Source: Gemmatimonadaceae bacterium (GTDB lineage: Bacteria; Gemmatimonadota; Gemmatimonadetes; Gemmatimonadales; Gemmatimonadaceae). From it: 44,607 nucleotides of DNA. Shown here piece by piece: positions 24,072-32,035 of the stretch; the stretch's first letter is position 1; each line of letters begins with the position of its first letter. The translations under genes were made by a program, and so were the position numbers. A model generated the notes under the pieces. That model saw only the letters and a list, made by a program, of their open reading frames with translations, made no database searches and was not told the DNA's origin. The stretch spans positions 1 through 44,607 of the forward strand of contig DASUHB010000061.1 in assembly GCA_036273715.1 (NCBI GenBank), read 5' to 3'.

Positions 24072-24391
24072 CTATGGTTTCCTCGCAGCGTGGTCACTTC
24101 GCGCCGATGCGTGGAGCCGCGAAGATGACACGGGATGAAGCGCGCCTCAAGAGTGGCGCCGCCAAGCTCGACTGCACGCTGCAAACAGATGTGGATCAAT
24201 CCTGTTGCGCCCGACACACACGACCCAGTTAGGCACTAGCGGTACACTCTCTACCACTACCCGTTCCTGCATCAGCTTGACTCAACTTACGGCGCGAGGC
24301 ACATTCGCCGTCGCACCAAGGGACCGCGCTGTGTCCCGTCACAAAGGGCGAGACACCGAGCCGCCCGACGCTGCAGCCCGGAGGTGGACCC
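24072..24391. other. intergenic region between divergent genes
   Basis: 320 nt separating the minus-strand DNase I-like gene from the plus-strand cupredoxin lipoprotein. It contains one GTTAGGC word (24238-24244), a TTGACT at about 24279 without a convincing -10 partner, and a good GGAGGTG ribosome site just before the ATG at 24392. No coding potential was seen. Confidence 0.5.
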
Positions 24392-24964
24392 ATGTCATCG
24401 CGCCTGTGGTTGTGCCAGGGAGTCGCTGCTGCACTCGCCGTATCGATGGCCATCGCGTGCACGGACGTCAATCGCCCCACTGGCCTAACGGCTAACGCCG
24501 TCGACCGGAATGCCGCTGCGCAACGGACCGTGAAGGTGAACATTCTCGACAACTGCGACAGCGCCACGTACAACGCCGCCGTGGGACCGGGCACGTGCGA
24601 TCGGGCCGGGGGCATCAAGTTCCCGCAGTTCATCAATCTCGTCGGGGCGCATCAGGCGCTCGCCTCGTACCGGTTCGCGCCGGCCGGCTTCACCGTGCAC
24701 GTGGGGCAGACGATCGCCGCGATGAACATGGGCGGCGAGACCCACACGTTCACGCGGGTGTCGAGTTTCGGCGGCGGCCTGGTTCCCCTCCTCAACCAGC
24801 TGTCGGGGAACAATACGGTGGTGCCCGAGTGCCTAACGATTCCCGGGAGCGAGTTCCTGGCGCCCGGCCAGACGGACGTGGAGTCGGTGGACGCGCCCGG
24901 CACGGCGTTGTTCCAGTGCTGCATCCATCCCTGGATGCGCGCGGTGGTCCAGGTCGTGCCCTGA
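24392..24964 (+). CDS. cupredoxin-like lipoprotein
   Basis: 190 residues. The signal peptide ends in a lipobox-like MAIAC, so Cys23 is probably lipidated and the protein membrane-anchored. The C-terminal half has a cupredoxin-type site: GGETHTFTRV supplies a histidine and FQCCIHPWM gives Cys, His and Met with the spacing of type 1 copper proteins. Two further Cys pairs (LDNCDS, GTCDRAG) may form a disulfide. GGAGGTG sits 7 nt before the ATG. It is a third predicted copper protein in this window but is isolated from the PQQ operon. Electron-transfer or copper storage roles are both possible. Confidence 0.75.
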   Translation: MSSRLWLCQGVAAALAVSMAIACTDVNRPTGLTANAVDRNAAAQRTVKVNILDNCDSATYNAAVGPGTCDRAGGIKFPQFINLVGAHQALASYRFAPAGFTVHVGQTIAAMNMGGETHTFTRVSSFGGGLVPLLNQLSGNNTVVPECLTIPGSEFLAPGQTDVESVDAPGTALFQCCIHPWMRAVVQVVP

Positions 24965-25049
24965 ACGCGCCGCCGCACGCCGGAGAACGCGGACGTGCGC
25001 GAGGCGCGCGCTTCCGCGTTCGCACATCAGCCGCCGCACGCCGGCACGA

Positions 25050-25288
25050 CTAGCGTGTTGCATTCGGGCGGCGCAAGAGAAGCGCGCGCACGAACGGACA
25101 CCGCGCAACCACGCGCCGATACTCACGCGCGGGACGCTCGAGCGCTGCGCAGTCGAGCAGATCCCCGTAGCCGCGTCCGCGTTGGTCGCGCCGGACCTCC
25201 GTGTGGATCAACCACGTCCTTGGAGCTCGTCGCGCGACAAGTAGGCCATCGCGACGTGGCATAGCTGGTCAGCATCGCGACACACCAT
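25050..25288 (-). pseudogene. decayed GNAT acetyltransferase (YidJ/YjdJ-type) with frameshift
   Basis: The minus strand encodes WLIHTEVRRDQRGRGYG followed by VVARCPFVRALLLRRP, matching the acetyl-CoA-binding motif and C-terminal segment of the small GNAT family (about 95 residues) that reads HTEVPPELRGRGIG ... VVPLCPFVRAYLRRHP. The preceding strand, VAMAYLSRDE, is encoded in a different frame just upstream, so a frameshift separates the two halves. No proper start is left. The gene is surrounded by non-coding sequence, as expected for a remnant. Confidence 0.6.
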
Positions 25289-25495
25289 ACTCTTTCAATT
25301 CCGCGGCGAGCCGTGCTCCTCGGTGGCGCCCGCCCGTGGCTTACGTTCCGCTCATCGGGCCTAACGGCTCGATCGGCACGTGAAGCCCAATCGCTCTGTG
25401 AAAGATCTGCGAACCAAGCTTTCTGTTATCTCCGTCACTCACAATAGCCTTTCGGTCCGCCAGGATGTGGCTGCGCTCCGCGACATCAAGATTGG

Positions 25496-25639
25496 GTGAC
25501 GTTCCACCACACCGGAATCAACGTGCCGCCGCCGGAGCTGATCTCGCGGCCCAGGACAACGCAACGGTTAGGCGAACTGATCCAATCCGCGGAGGGCGAC
25601 TTGCGCTTGGGATACACGGCGTGCACATTCGCGCCCTAG
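25496..25639 (+). other. short unassigned ORF, possible gene remnant
   Basis: A GTG-started frame of 47 codons reads VTFHHTGINVPPPELISRP and then QRLGELIQSAEGDLRLGYT, ending with TAG. Codon composition looks coding (GC-rich third positions, amphipathic LGELIQSAEGDL). The same frame is open further upstream without a start, suggesting a C-terminal fragment. I do not recognise the family. A GTTAGGC word encodes its Leu-Gly. Confidence 0.3.
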
Positions 25640-25665
25640 CACATTCCCTTCACAGCGAGATCTAC

Positions 25666-25941
25666 ATGAGCCAGCCCAGCGTAGCATCGCCAACTGCACC
25701 AGCAGCAGCGACGCCATCGTCGGGGCTACCAGCGACGCGCTCAAGCTACGGAAGCACAGCCGTGTGTCTGCTCGTCGGGATCATTCTTGTGATCGCCGGC
25801 CTTTACAACCTCGTGCTCAATCCCAGCGGCGACAACCCGCTGTCCGGCGGGGCGGTAAACCTTCAGGCCCTGTTTATGGGAATGACGTTCTTCATATCGG
25901 GATGCATCTTTCTCGCCGCCGTCTGGCGACCGCGCCCATAG
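25666..25941 (+). CDS. small two-helix membrane protein
   Basis: 91 residues from the ATG at 25666; the open frame extends upstream but only with low-quality sequence. An Ala/Pro/Ser-rich N terminus (about 30 residues) is followed by two hydrophobic helices: VCLLVGIILVIAGLYNLVL near 33-51 and LFMGMTFFISGCIFLAAVW near 68-86. The loop between them is NPSGDNPLSGG. The topology is that of small integral proteins of unknown role. Upstream purines GCGAGA give a weak ribosome site. It is isolated among gene remnants. No homologous family is recognised. Confidence 0.6.
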   Translation: MSQPSVASPTAPAAATPSSGLPATRSSYGSTAVCLLVGIILVIAGLYNLVLNPSGDNPLSGGAVNLQALFMGMTFFISGCIFLAAVWRPRP

Positions 25942-25999
25942 GCGGCCCGTCGAACGAATTGGGTAACGCCTCCTAAACGGCGAGGATCGCACCCGGCGC

Positions 26000-26146
26000 C
26001 TAGGGGAGCTCGAGCACCACGCGCCTTACGTGAATCGTGCACCGGGCGCACATGTCGAGCGAGATGCGTGACGGTAGAAGTAACTCGTGGTATCCCAGAT
26101 CCTTGCGATGCGGAGATCCGAAGGGGATGTAAAGCCAGGCCTGCAT
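26000..26146 (-). other. short unassigned ORF, possible gene remnant
   Basis: An ATG-started frame of 48 codons contains MQAWLYIPFGSPHRKDLGYH and CARCTIHVRRVVLELP before TAG. The frame is open for a further 14 codons upstream (RRLTFEAPSDTEP) and is then cut by a TAG, so it may be the C-terminal part of a broken gene. A CxxC is present. Family unknown. Confidence 0.3.
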
Positions 26147-26480
26147 TGGCTCGGTGTCGCTCGGCGCCTCGAACGTTAGGCGGCGCTATTCGGTCCGCGT
26201 GAGTGTGTGGGCGCGCTGAACGCCGGCCGCGTTCACGAAATGCCGCGCATGGACGCCGGGCGGCTCGAGCGCGAGGCGCTTACGCCCGGACGGCCCGAAC
26301 AGGCAAGCATGCACGCGCCACCGCAAGCCGGCCGAGGGGTGGAGTACGCGCAGTCAGGATCGTTGCGCTCAAGTCTCACGACGCGGTCGCGAGACGGCTC
26401 GCGAAGTCGGTGATCGCCGTGGTGGGTCGCGCATCTCGAAGCGACACGAGCCAACCAGTGCTAACTGATTGGCCCGCAAG
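26147..26480. other. intergenic region before tRNA-Met
   Basis: 334 nt with a GTTAGGC word at 26175-26181. Several short open frames exist on both strands, but their products are Arg/Ser-rich and typical of GC-rich non-coding DNA. No gene, hairpin or repeat could be supported here. Confidence 0.4.
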
Positions 26481-26554
26481 TAGCAGGGGCGGGACTCGAA
26501 CCCGCGACCCCGGCATTATGAGTGCCGTGCTCTAACCAGCTGAGCTACCCTGCC
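26481..26554 (-). tRNA. tRNA-Met (CAT), elongator type
   Basis: A full cloverleaf can be drawn on the minus strand. The acceptor GGCAGGG pairs with CCCTGCT (including one G-U at position 1-72). The D arm is GCTC...GAGC, the anticodon stem CGGCA/TGCCG holds loop CTCATAA with anticodon CAT, and the T arm is GCGGG-TTCGAGT-CCCGC. The paired 1-72 position and the lack of three G-C pairs in the anticodon stem make it an elongator rather than initiator. A lysidine-modified tRNA-Ile2 also has CAT and cannot be fully excluded. CCA is not encoded. Confidence 0.92.
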
Positions 26555-26683
26555 CCGTTCGCGTACCGTAAACCTGAAACCTACCCACCATAAATTGCGC
26601 ACGCAACGCGCAGCTGGCCCACCACGCTGCGCTCCGCGCCCATGCATACCTTTCTTCCCCACTCCGCACACCGACTCGGATCG

Positions 26684-27613
26684 ATGCGCATTCTCGTGGT
26701 CGGCGCCGGCGCAGTCGGCGGATACTTCGGCGGCAGACTCCTCGAGGCCGGCCGCGACGTCACCTTCCTCGTCCGCCCGCACCGCGCCGCCGAGCTCGCG
26801 CGCACGGGCCTCGTGATCCGGAGCCGGTTAGGCAACGTCCGACTCGGTGCGCCCACCGTCACCGCCGACGCGCTCGCGACGCCGTATGATCTGATCCTCC
26901 TCAGCTGCAAAGCCTACGACCTGGACGACGCCATGGCCTCGTTCGCGCCCGCGGTCGGGCCCGACACCGCCATTCTCCCGTTGCTGAACGGCATGCGACA
27001 CCTCGACGCCCTCGATGCACGCTTCGGAGCGGCGCACATCCTCGGCGGCCTGTGCTTCATTTCCGCGACGCGCAGCCCGCAGGGCGACATCATTCACCTC
27101 AACGAGAACCACACCCTCCCGTTCGGCGAGCGCGACGGCGCGCACTCATCGCGCATCGAGCGCATCTCCGGCGCCTTTGCCGGCGCCGCGTTCGACGCGC
27201 GCGCCACGAACACCATCGTACAGGAAATGTGGGAGAAGTGGGTCTTCATCGCCGCCGGCGCCGGCCTAACGTGCCTCATGCGCGCGACCGTGGGCGACGT
27301 CGTCGCCGCGGGCGGCGCGGACGTCGCGGTGGCGCTGCTCGATGAATGCGCGGCCATCGCGAAGCACGCGGACGTCCCGGTGCGGCCAGAGGCGATGGAG
27401 CGGGGCCGCGCGACGTTCACCGCGCCCGGGTCGACGCTCGCGGCATCGATGCTCCGCGACATGGAATCAGGCGGGCGCACCGAAGCCGACCACGTGATCG
27501 GGGCGCTCCTCCGGCTCGCACCAGATCCGGCCCGCTGTCCCCTGCTCCGACTCGCCCTCCTGCACCTCCAGAGCTACGAAGCCCGCCGCGCGCGCGAACG
27601 ACCGGCCACCTGA
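26684..27613 (+). CDS. panE: ketopantoate reductase (2-dehydropantoate 2-reductase)
   Basis: 309 residues from the ATG at 26684 (an in-frame ATG at 26642 would add 14 unconserved residues). The N-terminal Rossmann motif is ILVVGAGAVGGYFGGRL; LLSCKAYDL and LLNGMRHLD follow. The catalytic lysine is expected in EMWEKWVFIAA, and the C-terminal substrate region has GGRTEADHVIGALL. The reaction is NADPH reduction of 2-dehydropantoate to pantoate in coenzyme A synthesis, in the cytosol. The ApbA/PanE family also includes reductases of unknown substrate, and no other pan gene is near, so the substrate is likely rather than certain. An oxidoreductase gene follows after 115 nt. Confidence 0.85.
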   Translation: MRILVVGAGAVGGYFGGRLLEAGRDVTFLVRPHRAAELARTGLVIRSRLGNVRLGAPTVTADALATPYDLILLSCKAYDLDDAMASFAPAVGPDTAILPLLNGMRHLDALDARFGAAHILGGLCFISATRSPQGDIIHLNENHTLPFGERDGAHSSRIERISGAFAGAAFDARATNTIVQEMWEKWVFIAAGAGLTCLMRATVGDVVAAGGADVAVALLDECAAIAKHADVPVRPEAMERGRATFTAPGSTLAASMLRDMESGGRTEADHVIGALLRLAPDPARCPLLRLALLHLQSYEARRARERPAT

Positions 27614-27728
27614 GCGGCGCCGCTGGTATCTCGGCCCCGGCCAGGCCAGTTTGCGAATACCGAGCGCGCGCGGCGGCCCCTGCCGCATGCGTGCCAGCCG
27701 TCGATAGCTCGATCGCGGAGATGCACCC

Positions 27729-29162
27729 ATGCCCAACGCTACCAACAGCGCGTCCACAGCCCTCGGCGCTCCGACTCGCATCCTCATCCTGGGCGGCGGG
27801 TTCGCCGGCGTCATCGCCACCCGGCGCCTCGAAAAGCTGCTCGGCAGGCGACGCGACGTGGAAGTCGTCCTCGTCAGCCGCGACAATTTCTTCCTCATCA
27901 CGCCGTTCCTCTTCGAGGCGTGCTCGGGCACGCTCGAGCTGCGCCACTGCTCGCAGCCCATCCGGCCGTTCCTCCGGCGCGCGACATTCATCGAGGCCAC
28001 GGTGGGCCGGATCGACCTCGACCGGCGCATCGTGTCGCTCACCGTGCCGGAAGGCACCGCGCAGGACCTCTCGTTCGACCACCTGGTGCTTGCGTTAGGC
28101 GCAAAGACCAACGAGCGGCTCATCCCCGGATCCGCGCAGGCGTTCACGTTCAAGACGGTCGCCGATGCGATCGTCCTCCGCAACCACCTGATCGAGCGGT
28201 TCGAGCGCGCCGATGTCGAAACCGACCCGGAGCGCAAACGCGAGCTCCTCACCGTCGTCCTGATCGGCGCGGGCCTCGTCGGCACGGAGCTCACCGGCGA
28301 GCTCACCGCGTTCGTCGATGAGATCGTCCGCTGGTACCAGAATGTACGCCGCGACGAGGTGCACTTTCACCTCATCGAGGCCGGCCCGCGCATCCTCGGC
28401 GAAGTGGACCCGGCGCTGGCGGCGCACGCGGCCAAAGTCTTGACGAAACGCGGCGTCGACATCCGAACGCACACCCCGGTCAAGCGCATCGACCAGGACC
28501 GCATCACGATGGCCGACGAGGTGATCAAGGCCAGCACCATCGTGCTCTCGGCGGGCATCGAGCCGCATCCGCTCGTCGCATCGCTTCCGGTGGAGAAGGA
28601 CCGGCACGGCCGCATCATCGTCGAAGCGTCCATGCGCAGCGCGGCCCGCCCGTCGCTCTGGGGACTGGGCGACTGCGCCGCGATACCGGACCCGAGCGGC
28701 AAACCGTATCCGTCGCTCGCCCAACACGCGGTGCGCGAGGCCAAGGTCGTGGCGCACAACATTGCGCGGGCGCTCCGCGGCGAGCCGCCGCGCCCCTTCG
28801 TGTACTCGCAGTTGGGCGTGATGGCCGCGCTCGGTCACTTTCAGGCAATCGGCCGCGTCATGGGCATCCCGCTCACCGGATTCCCCGCGTGGTGGACCTG
28901 GCGCACGTACTACCTTTTCCAGATGCCGCGGTGGTCGCGCCGGGCTCGCATCATGATCGACTGGACGGTGGCGCTGTTCTTCCGTCCGGACATCGTGAAG
29001 GTGGACCTGGCGGTCGAGTCGAGGCAGTTGGAGCGGGCGTGCGCGGCAGGCGCAGACGCGCCGGTGCGGGTGGTGTCGGGCGAGGCGACTCGTCCGCGCC
29101 TAACAGAGCACGCCGAGCCGGCGTCGATGGCGGCGGCGCCGGCCAGCCGGCCCGCACCGTGA
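27729..29162 (+). CDS. type II NADH dehydrogenase-like FAD oxidoreductase
   Basis: 477 residues. The FAD-binding motif is ILILGGGFAGVIATRRLE (about 18-35), and the NAD(P)-binding motif VVLIGAGLVGTELTGEL lies near 177. A C-terminal FAD contact, LWGLGDCAAIP, is near 313. The LVLALGAKTN segment and an amphipathic C-terminal region (about 380-425, with Trp-rich FPAWWTWRTYYLF) fit non-proton-pumping NDH-2, a peripheral membrane enzyme that passes electrons from NADH to quinone. The last 45 residues are Ala/Pro-rich and unconserved. It starts 115 nt after panE and is followed by an SDR gene with its own strong ribosome site. Confidence 0.86.
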   Translation: MPNATNSASTALGAPTRILILGGGFAGVIATRRLEKLLGRRRDVEVVLVSRDNFFLITPFLFEACSGTLELRHCSQPIRPFLRRATFIEATVGRIDLDRRIVSLTVPEGTAQDLSFDHLVLALGAKTNERLIPGSAQAFTFKTVADAIVLRNHLIERFERADVETDPERKRELLTVVLIGAGLVGTELTGELTAFVDEIVRWYQNVRRDEVHFHLIEAGPRILGEVDPALAAHAAKVLTKRGVDIRTHTPVKRIDQDRITMADEVIKASTIVLSAGIEPHPLVASLPVEKDRHGRIIVEASMRSAARPSLWGLGDCAAIPDPSGKPYPSLAQHAVREAKVVAHNIARALRGEPPRPFVYSQLGVMAALGHFQAIGRVMGIPLTGFPAWWTWRTYYLFQMPRWSRRARIMIDWTVALFFRPDIVKVDLAVESRQLERACAAGADAPVRVVSGEATRPRLTEHAEPASMAAAPASRPAP

Positions 29163-29199
29163 GCACGACATGGGGACGCATGCACAGGAGGAGGACCGG

Positions 29200-29802
29200 A
29201 TGAAGGTGTTACTCATCGGCAGCCATGGCACCATCGGCAAAGCGGTGGCGGCCACCCTCACGCCGACGCACGTGGTGATCGGCGTCAATCATCGGACCAG
29301 CGATCTCACGGTCGACCTGGCCGATTCGACGTCGATCCGATCGCTCTTCGAGCACGTCGGCATGGTGGACGCGGTGATCTGCGCCGCCGGCGCGGCGCGG
29401 TTCCGTCCGTTAGGCGAGCTCACCGAAGAGGACTTCGTCTTCGGCAACCAAAACAAGTTGATGGGCCAGGTGAACGTCGCACGCCTCGCGCAGGGGTGGC
29501 TCGCCGAGCGCGGCTCGATCACGCTCACGAGCGGCGTGCTGGCGCGCGAGCCCATGCCGGGCAGCGCGTCTGTAAGTCTGATCAACGCCGGCATCGAAGG
29601 GTTCGTGCGCGCCGCAGCCCTCGAGCTGCGCTCGGGACTGCGCATCAACGCCGTGAGCCCTCCGTGGGTCACCGAAACGGTGCAGGCGATGGGCATGTCG
29701 ATCGCCGACACGCTGCCCGCGTCGACCGTCGCCAAGGCATACCGGGACAGCGTGCAGGGCACGATGACCGGCCAGATCCTCGACGCCCGGCGCTACGCCT
29801 AA
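29200..29802 (+). CDS. short-chain dehydrogenase/reductase without the YxxxK catalytic pair
   Basis: 200 residues from the ATG at 29200, chosen because AGGAGG lies five bases upstream; an ATG at 29170 is poorer. It starts VLLIGSHGTIGKAVAATL (cofactor loop), continues with VICAAGAARF, LTSGVLAREP and LRINAVSPPWV. In the position of YxxxK it has SLINAGIEGF, so the usual Tyr and Lys are missing. A known SDR subgroup shares this Asn-type variant, so this is family-typical rather than damage. Cofactor and substrate are unknown. The TAA stop is inside GCCTAACGG. Confidence 0.85.
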   Translation: MKVLLIGSHGTIGKAVAATLTPTHVVIGVNHRTSDLTVDLADSTSIRSLFEHVGMVDAVICAAGAARFRPLGELTEEDFVFGNQNKLMGQVNVARLAQGWLAERGSITLTSGVLAREPMPGSASVSLINAGIEGFVRAAALELRSGLRINAVSPPWVTETVQAMGMSIADTLPASTVAKAYRDSVQGTMTGQILDARRYA

Positions 29803-29960
29803 CGGAATCGGCTTCCGCAGCCCGACCGAACGCGTTCGTCCGACTCGCTGCATCGCTCGGCGCGCGGGACGCGGGCAGTCGTTACGTTGCTGCGCGCGTC
29901 CACGGAACACGACGGGCGCGGCAGTGTGCGGCCGAGCGTCGGCCACCGTCCAGCAAGAAA

Positions 29961-29988
29961 AAAGAGGCGCCCGAGAGGGCGCCTCTTT
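29961..29988 (-). terminator. rho-independent terminator after tRNA-fMet
   Basis: Eleven-base-pair stem AAAGAGGCGCC (29961-29971) and GGCGCCTCTTT (29978-29988) with a six-base loop. On the minus strand a run of Ts follows, matching the end of the tRNA transcript that stops at 29997. On the plus strand TTTCTCTT follows too, so it may act in both directions and end the SDR transcript. Confidence 0.85.
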
Positions 29989-29996
29989 CTCTTAAA

Positions 29997-30070
<74 letters not shown>

Positions 30071-30180
30071 TCAGTGCCCGCAATATCGTGCTGCCCGGTT
30101 GGCGAGTCAAGGCGCCCTGAGCGTCGTTCGCCCCACGCAGGCTGTCGAAAAACACACGCCTATCGCCTGCCCCATCCGCA

Positions 30181-30206
30181 CGCTATGTTCTCTATATGAC
30201 ATAGCG
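30181..30206. promoter_or_regulatory. perfect 8-bp inverted repeat, operator-like
   Basis: CGCTATGT (30181-30188) and ACATAGCG (30199-30206) are separated by the AT-rich spacer TCTCTATATG. The ATGT-N10-ACAT core resembles operators of PadR-type or related winged-helix repressors. It lies 117 nt before the radical SAM gene and 110 nt upstream of tRNA-fMet on the other strand, so it could control either. Confidence 0.5.
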
Positions 30207-30322
30207 GCCCACCTCCGCCTGTCACCTGCGCTTTCCCCGCCGCAGGGTTGATGTGCGCCGGCGCCGATGGCCCCGTCCCAAGCGACGCACTGCATTCTCA
30301 TCGCGAGAGCGAGGAGGCAACC

Positions 30323-31897
30323 GTGCGTCGATTGCGCATCACCGTCCTGGATCTCACCACCGAACGGCCCACCCGCGCCATGTATGCGCGGCTCATGAAC
30401 GCCAACCTCGCCAGCATCATGCCGCAGGCCGTGGCAGTCTGGTGCGAGCAAGCCGGCCACGACGTTCGCTTCATTTGCTATACCGGTTTCGAAGATCTCG
30501 CCAGCGAGGTCTTCGCCGAAGCCGATGTCCTGTTCGTCGGCGCCTTTACGCAGGCGGCGCACACCGCGTACGCGATCAGCAACATGCATCGCCGGCGCGG
30601 CGCCGTCACCGTCCTCGGCGGGCCGCACGCACGCTGCTACCCCGGCGACGCGGCGCGTCACTTCGACTATGTGTTAGGCTTCACCGACCGCACCGTCATC
30701 GACAACGTCCTCCGCGAGTGCATGCCGCAGCGCGCCATGGGCGTCCAATGGAGCGCGGCGCAGCAGCCGCAGTCGCTGCCGAGCGTCGAGGAGCGATGGA
30801 AATTCATCGAGCCGACGCTCGCCAAGACGCCGATGCTCAAGATCGTGCCGATGCTCGGCAGCCTCGGATGCCCGTACACGTGCCCCTTCTGCATCGACTC
30901 GACCGTCGAATACCAACCGCTCGGCTTCGATCAGATCCGCAGCGACCTGCGCTTTCTGCTCAGCAAGGTCCGGCGGCCGCGAGTCGGTTGGCACGATCCG
31001 AACTTCGGCGTCCGATTCGACGACTACATGGGCGCCATCGAAGATGTCGCGCCGCCCGACAGCATCGACTTCTTCGCCGAGAGCAGCTTGTCGCTCCTCT
31101 CCGAGCCGCGTCTCGCGCGCCTCAAGAAAAACGGCTTCAAGGCGATCCTGCCCGGCATCGAATCGTGGTTTGCGTTAGGCAACAAGACCAGGACCGGCCG
31201 CGATGTCGGGCTGGACAAGGTCAAACGCGTGGCCGAGCACGTGAACATGATTCTGCGCTACGTGCCGTACGTCCAGACCAACTTCGTGCTCGGACTGGAC
31301 ACCGACGAAGGACCGGAGCCGTTCGAGCTCACGAAGCGGTTTCTCGACATGGTGCCCGGCGCGTTTCCGGCGTTCTCGCTGCTCTCGGCGTTCGGGAGCG
31401 CCGCGCCGCTCAATCTCGAGCTCCAGCGCGCGGGCCGCGTGCTCCCGTTCCCGTTCCATTTCCTGGACGCGAGCCAGGCCATGAACGTGGTGCCGAAGAA
31501 CTACGAGTGGACCGCCTTCTACGATAACCTGCTGAGCCTCGAGCGGTACGCGTTCTCGTGGCCGCAGATCGCGCGCCGGTTCCGCGCCAATCAGGGCGCG
31601 ATTCCCAAGTGGATCAACATCCTGCGCGGCACGTCATCGGAGCGCTTTGGCCGTCTCAAGCAACACGAACGCGTGCGCGCGCTGCTGGATTCCGATGCGA
31701 GCGTGCGGAGGTTCTTCGAGCGGGAGACGACGACGGTTCCGCAGCCTTACCTCGACCGCATCGAGAACGACCTGGGACCGCTGTGGTCGTCGCTTCCCAG
31801 CGACGGCTTGGAGCACGACCAGAACGAGTATCTCCACACCCAGGCGCGCGCACCATCGTTATCGACGTTGCGCCCGGCTATGGTTCGGATATCGTAG
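30323..31897 (+). CDS. B12-binding-domain radical SAM protein
   Basis: 524 residues from the GTG at 30323; GAGGAGG lies five bases upstream and decides this start over an earlier in-frame ATG at 30248. The N-terminal third (about 1-150) is a cobalamin-binding-like Rossmann domain ending VTVLGGPHARCYPGDAARHFDYV. A radical SAM core follows with CPYTCPFC (Cys183, Cys187, Cys190) binding the 4Fe-4S cluster. The C-terminal 150 residues are not assigned. Members of this class carry out methylations, ring contractions or other radical rearrangements in natural-product or lipid pathways; the substrate is not readable. No biosynthetic partner genes are near. A Crp-like regulator follows 138 nt downstream. 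Confidence 0.85.
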   Translation: MRRLRITVLDLTTERPTRAMYARLMNANLASIMPQAVAVWCEQAGHDVRFICYTGFEDLASEVFAEADVLFVGAFTQAAHTAYAISNMHRRRGAVTVLGGPHARCYPGDAARHFDYVLGFTDRTVIDNVLRECMPQRAMGVQWSAAQQPQSLPSVEERWKFIEPTLAKTPMLKIVPMLGSLGCPYTCPFCIDSTVEYQPLGFDQIRSDLRFLLSKVRRPRVGWHDPNFGVRFDDYMGAIEDVAPPDSIDFFAESSLSLLSEPRLARLKKNGFKAILPGIESWFALGNKTRTGRDVGLDKVKRVAEHVNMILRYVPYVQTNFVLGLDTDEGPEPFELTKRFLDMVPGAFPAFSLLSAFGSAAPLNLELQRAGRVLPFPFHFLDASQAMNVVPKNYEWTAFYDNLLSLERYAFSWPQIARRFRANQGAIPKWINILRGTSSERFGRLKQHERVRALLDSDASVRRFFERETTTVPQPYLDRIENDLGPLWSSLPSDGLEHDQNEYLHTQARAPSLSTLRPAMVRIS

Positions 31898-32035
31898 GGC
31901 AAGCCTCAATTGGATCGGCGGCGCGCGCGCACGCACGTGCGCGCGCCGTTCATCTCACGACATCGAGATTCGGCGTCGCCGCCTCGTCGCCTGCCGTCAG
32001 GTGATTCACCCACGTGTCGCAGGCGAGGAGATCTC

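Noticed and set aside
26147-26480. Short plus-strand frames at 26203-26535 and 26207-26413
   Set aside because: One runs into the tRNA gene; both are Arg/Ser-rich without conserved features or a ribosome site.
26481-26554. tRNA-Ile2 with CAT anticodon
   Set aside because: The overall sequence fits elongator tRNA-Met better, though lysidine-type Ile2 cannot be fully excluded without a model search.
30253-31527. 424-codon plus-strand open frame inside the radical SAM gene
   Set aside because: Out-of-frame shadow, full of Arg and His; the other frame has the CxxxCxxC motif, a ribosome site and cobalamin-domain features.
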